NCBI GenBank assembly: GCA_946222285.1
Contig: CAMIIP010000001.1
Coordinates: 1 to 64,000, forward strand
From: an uncultured Rothia sp.
Lineage (GTDB): Bacteria; Actinomycetota; Actinomycetes; Actinomycetales; Micrococcaceae
Length of the DNA stretch: 64,000 nucleotides
Reading direction: 5' to 3'
Shown here one piece after another: positions 51,374 through 58,968 of the stretch. Under the pieces are notes generated by a model. The model was not told where the DNA came from and ran no database searches. It saw only the letters and a program-made list of their open reading frames with translations. Every line of letters starts with the position of its first letter. Position 1 is the stretch's first letter. The translations under genes were made by a program, and so were the position numbers.

Positions 51374-52378
51374 TTAGAGAGCTGAAACAACCTTGTTGGT
51401 GAACATTACGAGACGAGCTACGTAGCCGTACTCATTATCGTACCAAGCAATAACCTTAACCTGGTTACCAATAACCTTAGTTAGGGGTGCATCAAATACG
51501 GTGGAAACAGGCTCACCTTCGATGTCCTTAGAAACGATGGGCTCTTCACTATAGGTAATGATGCCCTTGAAGTCGCCTTCAGCGGCTTCCTTAATCGCAG
51601 CGTTAACCTCTTCAACGGTAACTTCACGCTCAGCCTCAAAGGTGAGGTCGGTGATAGAACCGGTGGGGGTAGGAACGCGAACAGCAAAGCCGTCTAGCTT
51701 GCCTTTAAGCTCAGGAAGAACCAAACCAACAGCTGCAGCTGCGCCGGTTGAAGTGGGAACCAGGTTTAGCGCACCAGCGCGTGCACGACGCAAATCAGAG
51801 TGAGGAGCATCCTGCAGACGCTGATCAGCGGTGTATGCGTGGATAGTGGTCATCAAACCGGTCTTAATGCCGAACTTATCGTTAAGAACCTTTGCCATGG
51901 GAGCCAGGCAGTTGGTGGTGCAAGAAGCGTTGGAAACAATGTTCATGGTTGCTGAATCGTAGTCAGAATCATTAACACCCATAACGAAAGTACCATCGAT
52001 GTTCTTACCGGGAGCTGAAAGAATAACCTTCTTAGCACCAGCTTCGATATGAGCCTTTGCCTTCTCACCGTCAGTGAAGAAACCGGTGGATTCGAGAACT
52101 ACCTCAACGCCGAGATCTTTCCAAGGAAGATCAGCGGGGTTACGCTCCGCCAAAACCTTGATCTCTTTACCGTCAACGATGAGGTTATTATCTGAAACCT
52201 CAACAGTGCCGTTGAAACGACCCATGATGGAATCGTATTTCAGCAGGTGAGCAAGAGTTTTTACATCGGTGAGATCGTTAATCGCAACGATTTCAAAACC
52301 TGAACCGTGTTCCTGAGCTGCACGGAAGAAGGTGCGGCCAATACGACCAAAGCCATTAATTGCGAGACGGGTAGTCAC
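51374..52378 (-). CDS. gap: Glyceraldehyde-3-phosphate dehydrogenase, type I
   Basis: Gap oxidises glyceraldehyde 3-phosphate with NAD. The 334-residue protein has INGFGRIGR at the start and the catalytic cysteine in SNASCTTNCLAP (about residue 153). The start is the GTG of MTTRLAIN, with AAGGAG about ten bases upstream. It heads the gap-pgk-tpiA-secG run and has its own upstream region after the whiA terminator. Confidence 0.97.
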   Translation of the reverse strand: MTTRLAINGFGRIGRTFFRAAQEHGSGFEIVAINDLTDVKTLAHLLKYDSIMGRFNGTVEVSDNNLIVDGKEIKVLAERNPADLPWKDLGVEVVLESTGFFTDGEKAKAHIEAGAKKVILSAPGKNIDGTFVMGVNDSDYDSATMNIVSNASCTTNCLAPMAKVLNDKFGIKTGLMTTIHAYTADQRLQDAPHSDLRRARAGALNLVPTSTGAAAAVGLVLPELKGKLDGFAVRVPTPTGSITDLTFEAEREVTVEEVNAAIKEAAEGDFKGIITYSEEPIVSKDIEGEPVSTVFDAPLTKVIGNQVKVIAWYDNEYGYVARLVMFTNKVVSAL

Positions 52379-52679
52379 TGTAATCAAACTCCTTGTATAT
52401 CAGTGAATAGGATGGCAAAAATACGATCTATCTCAGCAAAGCAGAGAAAAAATCTGCATCTCTTTTCACCGTTAATTTTACACTGTTTATGTGAGTTTGG
52501 GTGTGAATTTGTGTTTTTTATTGGTAAACATGTGTGCAGAACTCAATGAAAAACACTTTTTAACCTCTTGTTAACGTGGGTTTGAGTTGTTTTTTATTGA
52601 CCAACCGGTAAAAACAAGACAAAAATGTGGGAGAGAAACAGTCGTTTCTCTCCCACATTTATCTCAATCTAACGATCAT
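52379..52679 (-). other. Non-coding region upstream of gap
   Basis: No gene is seen. It holds the whiA terminator at 52621-52660 and then about 240 AT-rich bases that must contain the gap promoter. Several -10-like boxes are present and none stands out. A small hairpin GCAGA/TCTGC lies near 52440-52457. Confidence 0.5.
52621..52660 (-). terminator. Terminator after whiA
   Basis: A perfect 17-bp stem (52623-52639 with 52644-52660) is followed by TTTTTG on the minus strand. Confidence 0.85.
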
Positions 52680-53648
52680 TTACAGTTCGCCATGTTCTGA
52701 ATCCGTTCCAGAAATTCCCATTTCTTGCGCACGCTTATCTGCCATTGACAGTAACCTGCGAATACGCCCGGCAATCGCGTCCTTTGTCATGGGCGGATCA
52801 GCTAACCGCCCCAACTCATCTAAAGATGCCTGCTTATGATCCACCCTTAGCTGACCTGCGTACCGAAGATGTTCAGGAACATGATCTCCCAAAATATTTA
52901 GTGCTCGCTCAACCCGCGCGCCCGCAGCCACAGCTGCCTGGGCAGATCGGCGCAGGTTGGCATCATCAAAATTTGCCAGCCGATTAGCCGTAGCTCGAAC
53001 TTCCTTACGAGCTCGCCTCTCTTGCCAGTTATCTAGCGTATTTATTGCGCCCATACGTTCTAGGAGCTGACTAATAGTTTCACCATCACGAACTACCACG
53101 CGGTCAACACCGCGCACCTCGCGAGCTTTAGCGATTACATCAAGACGACGCGCCGCTCCCACAAGAGCCAGCGCCGCTTCAGGACCCGGGCAGGTAAATT
53201 CAAGCGCAGACGATCGCCCGGGCTCAGTCAGTGAGCCGTGAGCCAAAAAGGCACCTCTCATAACCGCCGCAGAATCCGCAACCGATCCATTGATAACTGC
53301 CGGAGGTAAGCCACGCACTGGACGGCCGCGCCCGTCCAGTAAACCGGTTTGCCGCGCTAATGCCTCTCCTCCATTATTAACCCGCAGAATATAGCGACCT
53401 CCCCGACGTAAACCGCCACCAGAGACCGCTGTAATCTCAGATTCATGACCGTATAAATCAGCGATATTTTGCTGGAGTCTCAAAGCTGTGCTTTCCATAT
53501 CAAGCTCAGACTCGATCACAATGCGTCCAGACACCAAATGAAGTCCACTAGTAAAACGCAAAATCGTGGAGACCTCCGCTTTACGAACCGAAGATTTAGA
53601 CGATTCAAAACGAGCTAGCTCTTCTTTAACCGATCCCGTTAGGGCCAT
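52680..53648 (-). CDS. whiA: DNA-binding regulator WhiA
   Basis: WhiA is a helix-turn-helix regulator related to LAGLIDADG endonucleases. It controls sporulation in Streptomyces and affects division elsewhere. The 322-residue protein begins MALTGSVKEELAR, has RGAFLAHGSLTEP in the LAGLIDADG-like part, and the C-terminal helix-turn-helix PMTKDAIAGRIRRLL. The start follows GGAGG. It is downstream of yvcK and rapZ, the usual actinobacterial order. Confidence 0.95.
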   Translation of the reverse strand: MALTGSVKEELARFESSKSSVRKAEVSTILRFTSGLHLVSGRIVIESELDMESTALRLQQNIADLYGHESEITAVSGGGLRRGGRYILRVNNGGEALARQTGLLDGRGRPVRGLPPAVINGSVADSAAVMRGAFLAHGSLTEPGRSSALEFTCPGPEAALALVGAARRLDVIAKAREVRGVDRVVVRDGETISQLLERMGAINTLDNWQERRARKEVRATANRLANFDDANLRRSAQAAVAAGARVERALNILGDHVPEHLRYAGQLRVDHKQASLDELGRLADPPMTKDAIAGRIRRLLSMADKRAQEMGISGTDSEHGEL

Positions 53649-53715
53649 ACGGAAGTTCCTCCAAAATACCGAGCCACGCCAAGAACGTAGCATCCAAATG
53701 ATACGAGTGCATGAA

Positions 53716-54750
53716 TTACAGATAGTCTCTAAACAAATCCTGATAAGCAGTACCAAGCTTCAGAGCATCATGCGTGTTGCAATCGTGAGAGCTTCTCACC
53801 GAAACCCACGACACCTTCGCACCCATACTTTCAGCAATTTCTTCAAGCTCAACAGGTGAGCCCATGCCAGTCTGATCAGCAATTACTGCGTTAAGCCTAA
53901 ATTCTGGAACGTACTTACGCAAAATTTCTAAATGCTGAGCGGCAGTCATTCCCACCATTTCTTGATCTTCAAGGTGAAGATTCATCACTAAACAAATCTT
54001 AGCGGAGGTAGTCAAAAGAGCATCACGAATTCCAGGAAGTAAAAGATGCGGAAGCACAGAGGTGTACCAGGAACCCGGTCCAAGAATCACCCAGTCGGCA
54101 TTTTCGATAGATTCAACAGCTTCTTTACAGGCAGTAGCATCCACTGGAGAAATAGATACATTTGAAACGTTGTGAGCCCGGGCGACGTTAACCTGACCCT
54201 TAATTCGCTCAACGATTTCTTTGCCCTGTTCATCAATTCGTGATGAATCAGCCTCAATCACCAAGGGCTCGCAAGCCATCGGTAAGACACGCCCACGAGC
54301 TTTCAAAAGGGCACCTGCCCAGTCCAGTCCAGCAACGGTATCCCCCAGTAGCTGCCACAGCGTAACAATGAGCAAATTTCCCAGCGCATGATGGTCTAAA
54401 GAACCGCTCGAACTCTCTGACTGCGATTGAAAACGATGCTGCATCACGTCTCGCCAAGTTCTGCCCCACTGTGAATCGTCGCAGAGAGCTGAAAGAGCCA
54501 TTCGCAAATCGCCAGGAGGAACCACATCAAAATCTTGCCGTAACCGACCAGACGATCCACCGTCGTCGGCAACCGTTACCACAGCGGTCAAATTCGAAGT
54601 AACATGCCGAAGTGCTGAGAGCGAACTGAAAAGACCGTGCCCTCCACCTAAAGCGCAAACGCTCACCGCTTTTTCTGAGGCTCCAAAGCCTGCCCCAAAG
54701 AGTTGAGGATCAGAACCATCTGAGAAAATATTCATAGAAAAATTATTCAC
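53716..54750 (-). CDS. YvcK/CofD family gluconeogenesis factor
   Basis: The 344-residue protein belongs to the YvcK family, which binds UDP-sugars and is needed for cell-wall balance on gluconeogenic carbon. The nucleotide motif ALGGGHGLFSSLSALR is at about residue 33, and VADDGGSSGRLR and PPGDLRMALSAL follow. It starts with GTG just after rapZ, with an ATG five codons later as an alternative. Confidence 0.92.
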   Translation of the reverse strand: MNNFSMNIFSDGSDPQLFGAGFGASEKAVSVCALGGGHGLFSSLSALRHVTSNLTAVVTVADDGGSSGRLRQDFDVVPPGDLRMALSALCDDSQWGRTWRDVMQHRFQSQSESSSGSLDHHALGNLLIVTLWQLLGDTVAGLDWAGALLKARGRVLPMACEPLVIEADSSRIDEQGKEIVERIKGQVNVARAHNVSNVSISPVDATACKEAVESIENADWVILGPGSWYTSVLPHLLLPGIRDALLTTSAKICLVMNLHLEDQEMVGMTAAQHLEILRKYVPEFRLNAVIADQTGMGSPVELEEIAESMGAKVSWVSVRSSHDCNTHDALKLGTAYQDLFRDYL

Positions 54751-54752
54751 CC

Positions 54753-55649
54753 CTATTCCCTACCCATATCTCGATGCTGAATATTCACCAGTACTTCGGG
54801 GTTTTTGCGAAGACGGCGGGCAATCTCTTCAGTCATAGCCACCGAGCGGTGCTTACCGCCGGTACAACCGATGGCAATCGTGGCATAATGCTTACCCTCA
54901 CGGCGGTAACCGGCAATAACCGGTTTAAGAGTCTCCAAAAAACTATCCAAAAACTCTGATGTACCCGGGTTAGCAAAAACGAAGTCTCGAACGCCATCGT
55001 CCAGCCCGGTCAATGGACGTAGCTCCTTAACCCAGTGCGGATTAGGAATAAAACGCATATCTGCCATCATATTCGCATCGCCCGGCGCACCGTATTTAAA
55101 TCCGAAACTCATTAACGTGAGGTTCAAAAGCTTAGGACCTTGATCTGAATACATCTCACGGATAGCTTTTGTGAGCTGATGTACGTTCATGCCGGTGGTA
55201 TCAATCACCGAATCAGCAGCTTCTTTGAGCTCTGAAAAAAGTTTGCGCTCTCGAATAATCCCGTCTAACACACGCCCCGTTCCCTGCAACGGATGCGGAC
55301 GGCGCTGAGCCTCATAACGAGCAATAATATCTTCATCTTTTGCATCAATGAAAAGCATAGAAAACTCAACATTAGATTTGCGCAAAGTATCTATAGCAAC
55401 CGGTAAATCGTTAAAAACAGCACGTGAACGTATGTCGATACCTACCGCTAGTTTGGGCATAGAATCGGGAGCACGAGTCACCAACTCTGCCAGTGCTTCA
55501 AGCATCTGAGGCGGAATATTATCCACCACATACCAGCCCTCGTCCTCAAGAGTATTGGCTGCGGTGCTTCTTCCCGCTCCGGATATACCGGTGATCACCA
55601 AAATTTCCGGTCGTTGGTGTGGTTCAGAAGAAACCTGCTGATGATTCAT
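54753..55649 (-). CDS. rapZ: RNase adapter RapZ / nucleotide-binding protein
   Basis: The 298-residue protein has the P-loop GISGAGRST (about 20-28) and the C-terminal region GCTGGKHRSVAMTEEIARRL. In E. coli RapZ guides RNase E to a small RNA of amino-sugar synthesis. In actinobacteria the role is less clear, and the neighbourhood with yvcK and whiA suggests cell-wall or envelope control. It lies between uvrC and yvcK on the same strand. Confidence 0.92.
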   Translation of the reverse strand: MNHQQVSSEPHQRPEILVITGISGAGRSTAANTLEDEGWYVVDNIPPQMLEALAELVTRAPDSMPKLAVGIDIRSRAVFNDLPVAIDTLRKSNVEFSMLFIDAKDEDIIARYEAQRRPHPLQGTGRVLDGIIRERKLFSELKEAADSVIDTTGMNVHQLTKAIREMYSDQGPKLLNLTLMSFGFKYGAPGDANMMADMRFIPNPHWVKELRPLTGLDDGVRDFVFANPGTSEFLDSFLETLKPVIAGYRREGKHYATIAIGCTGGKHRSVAMTEEIARRLRKNPEVLVNIQHRDMGRE

Positions 55650-55746
55650 GACGGTTACAATCTTTCGCTCACATTAAAGTCAATATCATTAAGACTAATG
55701 CGAATTTTTTACTCGCGCTATGTCTAACTCTAGCTAGTGCAATAAT

Positions 55747-57819
55747 CTAGCTCGTGGCATCTTGATCCAAAAGCTCACCGGTTATTGGGTTAAATCCGCC
55801 TTCGGGAATCTCGCTTGTTTCGCCCGATCTGTCAAGCTCTAAAGTCGCTGTCAGAGGATTTTTACGCTCCGCAAAATGCTCCACAATTTTTGCTGCCATG
55901 GAGGGACCGATTCCTTTGACTTCTTGGAGCTGTTCGGCACTAGCTAACGAGAGTTGTTTGAGAGAACCAAAGTGTTTTATCAGCGTTTCACGTTTAGTAG
56001 GTCCAAGACCTTCAATCCCGTCTAACGCAGACTTCACCATCGCTTTACCGCGTTTGGTGCGGTGGAAGGTAATAGCAAAGCGGTGAGCCTCATCGCGAAT
56101 ACGCTGAATCAGGAAGAGCGCATCAGAAGAACGGGGCATAATAACAGGAAACTCATCGTCAGGTAGCCATAGTTCTTCTAGCCGCTTGGCAATACCCACA
56201 ACATACACATCGTGAATCCCTAGATCTTCCAACGCCCGTGCTGCCGCCGCTACCTGCGGCCTACCGCCATCGACAACGACGAGACTGGGCGGGTAAGCAA
56301 ACTTGGTGGGTTCTTTTTCCAATGCCTGATCGGTGGTGATTTCGCCTGACTGCGCAGGATTTTTAGTTCTATCTTTTTGATCCTGAATAAATCTGCGGAA
56401 ACGGCGATAGATAACATCGTACATACTGGCAGTATCGTCTCGCGCCGCGGCGCCGGTAATCGAGAACTTCCGGTAGTCACTCTTTTTGGGTAGACCGTCT
56501 TCAAAGACCACCATTGAGGCAACCACGTTTGTTCCCTGCACATGCGAGATGTCATAGCACTCAATACGCAAGAGTGGCTCGGAAATTTCAAGAGCCTCTT
56601 GAAGTTCCACCAGGGATGCCGACCGAGTAGTGAGATCGCCAGCCCGCCGAGATTTATGCAGCGTGAGAGACTGTTTAGCGTTATCTTCCACCGTTGCCAT
56701 GAGCTCGTGTTTTTCGCCGCGCTGAGACACCACAATCTCGCATTTAGCGCCGCGCACGCCGCAGAGCCATTCCTCTAATTTATCTTTATTGCTAGGTAGT
56801 GAGGGCACAATAATTTGCTTAGGAATATCGTGCTGATTCTGCTCAATTTCCTCTTCTGTGGTTCCGGAAGCAGCCTGTGCCGCCGTCTCGCCATAGACCT
56901 GCATGAGCAATTGTTCCACCATAGCGGCGTCATCAGAATCATCTGTTTTTTCAACAATCCAACCGCGCTGACCGCGAATACGACCACCGCGAACAAAAAA
57001 TACCTGAATAGCAACTTCTAAGTCATCTTCAGCGAAACCGAACAGATCAGCGTTCACAGAATCAGAAAGTACCACGGCGTTTCGTTCAAAAGCCTTGGTG
57101 AGGGCAGCAATATCGTCGCGGAGAATTGCTGCTTTTTCGAAATCGAAGCTACCGGCAGCATCCTTCATCTGTTCGGTCAGATCCGCAATAAATTTTTCGG
57201 CTCCACCACCCATAAAACGGCAGAGATTTTCTACCAGTTGCTGGTGGTCTGCCTGGGAAATCTTACCCACACAGGGTGCCGCGCACTTATCGATATATCC
57301 CAGAAGGCAGGGTCTACCTGATTTTTCGGCCCGGTTGAAGACGCCGGTGGAACAGGTTCGCACGGGAAACACCCGCAAGAGCGCATCAAGGGTTTCTCGG
57401 ATTGCCCACGCTTGAGAGTAAGGTCCAAAGTAGCGCACGCCTTTCTTCTTGTCGCCACGCATGACCTGAGCACGAGGAAACCTATCTTTGAGAGTGACCG
57501 CAAGATAGGGGTAGGATTTATCGTCGCGGAAAGCGATATTAAACCGAGGTTTATATTCCTTGATCCAGGTGTATTCGAGCTGTAAAGATTCAAGTTCGCT
57601 AGATACAACGGTCCACTCCACCGAAGCACCGGCATGAACCATCGCATAGGTCTTAGGGTTGAGCGCATGAACATTCTGGAAGTAGGAATTCAACCGGTTC
57701 CGCAGGTTTTTAGCTTTACCCACATAAATAACCCTGCCGAACTCATCGCGAAATCGGTAGACCCCGGGAACGGTAGGAATCTCCCCCGGCGCTGGGCGGT
57801 AGGTATCTGGTGAAGCCAA
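55747..57819 (-). CDS. uvrC: Excinuclease ABC subunit C
   Basis: UvrC makes both cuts in nucleotide-excision repair. The 690-residue protein has the GIY-YIG-type N-terminal nuclease (GVYRFRDEFGRVIYVGKAKN, with YVG in place of YIG), a UvrB-binding UVR segment, the RNase H-like nuclease with SMVVFEDGLPKKSDYR and VVDGGRPQV, and a C-terminal helix-hairpin-helix (LKQLSLASAEQLQEVKGIG). The N-terminal proline-rich leader is unremarkable. It is close to uvrA, with two decayed genes between them. Confidence 0.95.
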   Translation of the reverse strand: MASPDTYRPAPGEIPTVPGVYRFRDEFGRVIYVGKAKNLRNRLNSYFQNVHALNPKTYAMVHAGASVEWTVVSSELESLQLEYTWIKEYKPRFNIAFRDDKSYPYLAVTLKDRFPRAQVMRGDKKKGVRYFGPYSQAWAIRETLDALLRVFPVRTCSTGVFNRAEKSGRPCLLGYIDKCAAPCVGKISQADHQQLVENLCRFMGGGAEKFIADLTEQMKDAAGSFDFEKAAILRDDIAALTKAFERNAVVLSDSVNADLFGFAEDDLEVAIQVFFVRGGRIRGQRGWIVEKTDDSDDAAMVEQLLMQVYGETAAQAASGTTEEEIEQNQHDIPKQIIVPSLPSNKDKLEEWLCGVRGAKCEIVVSQRGEKHELMATVEDNAKQSLTLHKSRRAGDLTTRSASLVELQEALEISEPLLRIECYDISHVQGTNVVASMVVFEDGLPKKSDYRKFSITGAAARDDTASMYDVIYRRFRRFIQDQKDRTKNPAQSGEITTDQALEKEPTKFAYPPSLVVVDGGRPQVAAAARALEDLGIHDVYVVGIAKRLEELWLPDDEFPVIMPRSSDALFLIQRIRDEAHRFAITFHRTKRGKAMVKSALDGIEGLGPTKRETLIKHFGSLKQLSLASAEQLQEVKGIGPSMAAKIVEHFAERKNPLTATLELDRSGETSEIPEGGFNPITGELLDQDATS

Positions 57820-57905
57820 AGAAGTGTATCTCTCTACTGGAAATTTCGATTGTACGTATTTTAGGCCACTCCCCCGTCACGCTGGGCGGAAGGAGATTCA
57901 TTGTA

Positions 57906-58210
57906 TTAATTTTTACGAGCCTGCCCGAATAGCTCAGCAATAACGTCCATAATCAAGCGACACCTGTTTTGCCCCGGTAGAGATAGCCACCACGAGAGCG
58001 GGTTCCTTCGGGATAGATACCAAAAACTCCCTGGTTTTCAAGAACTCTCAGAGCTTGATCCAGCGCTTTTATAGATTCCGAGCGATCCGACCTATTGACG
58101 GGAATAATGGAGCCTTCAACTGGGAAGTTTTCTAGACCGCTAATCCGTGCACGGCAGATAATCTTTGCTACCGCTGTAACAGATTTTTGAATCATCTGAT
58201 AAGCCTGCAC
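57906..58210 (-). pseudogene. Remnant of a PlsC-type acyltransferase gene
   Basis: The frame at 57953-58210 reads an acyltransferase start (SGLENFPVEG) and then jumps to IPVNRSDR and FGIYPEGTRSRGG, so about 50 residues with the catalytic H-x4-D motif are missing. It stops after KTGVA. Another frame just after this gives MDVIAELFGQARKN, which looks like the usual C-terminal end. So at least two internal deletions have removed the core. PlsC makes phosphatidic acid in membrane lipid synthesis; a working copy must be elsewhere. Confidence 0.72.
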
Positions 58211-58254
58211 CGAACGCTACCTCGCTTCTTTACTCTTAACTCTTTTTCTGAAAG

Positions 58255-58968
58255 TTATCGCTTCTCAACGGGTAAATCTTTGGAGCTACCTACTAGGTTG
58301 TCAATAATCCTGCGAAGATCATCCATATTTTGCGCAATAGGAGCGTTGAATTGTTCAAGTTCACCTTCGCTAGCATAACCCCAGGTCACACCGATGAAAG
58401 CAATTCCCTGTGATTTAGCGCCTTCGCCATCATAACTGCGATCCCCAATCATCACCGCTGTTCCAACAGAAAATTCTGCGTGGGCAAGCTCAATTGCACG
58501 ACGAACAATACCCGGTTTGTCCCTAGGCAAGTCTTGATTCAATGCCCCAAAATCATCGGCAGAACCCGAAACAATCTCAAACAAATGGGTCAGCTGATAT
58601 GTTTCTAGCACTTCATTCACCAGATGCTCGGGCTTTTGACTGGCAATCGCTTGTACGAAACCCCTACGGTGAAATTCAGAAATCTACTCCAGCACTTCCG
58701 GATAAAGTTCGGCTTTACTGAAATGTTTGCGGTAGGTATTGGTCTTGAATTCAGCCAAAATTCTGTGATGCTCAGAGAGAGGTATATCGGTGAAGTTGGC
58801 TAGCGAATCGAGAATCTGCGGGCCAACAAACTGTCGAAGCACGGTAGTTTCAGGTACGGAAACCCCCTGGTTAGCAAATGCTTCTTCAAGTGCTGGCAAA
58901 ATCCCCAAACTAGCATCAAGTATGGTGCCGTCTAGATCCCATAGTAAGAGGGGAACTGGCTTACGCAT
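58255..58968 (-). pseudogene. gph: HAD phosphatase (phosphoglycolate phosphatase-like), in-frame stop
   Basis: The two frames 58684-58968 and 58255-58681 are in the same register and form one HAD protein with LLLWDLDGTILD at the start and VMIGDRSYDGEGAKSQG in the second part. A single TAG at 58684-58686 interrupts it at about codon 95, between VLE and ISEFHRRGF. Changing one base would restore a full-length protein of about 237 residues. The start overlaps the uvrA stop. It may be a real nonsense mutation or a read error. Confidence 0.78.

Noticed and set aside
56250..56735. 161-codon frame in a second register of uvrC
   Set aside because: UvrC is continuous in its own frame here, so this is an alternative-frame shadow and not a frameshift product.
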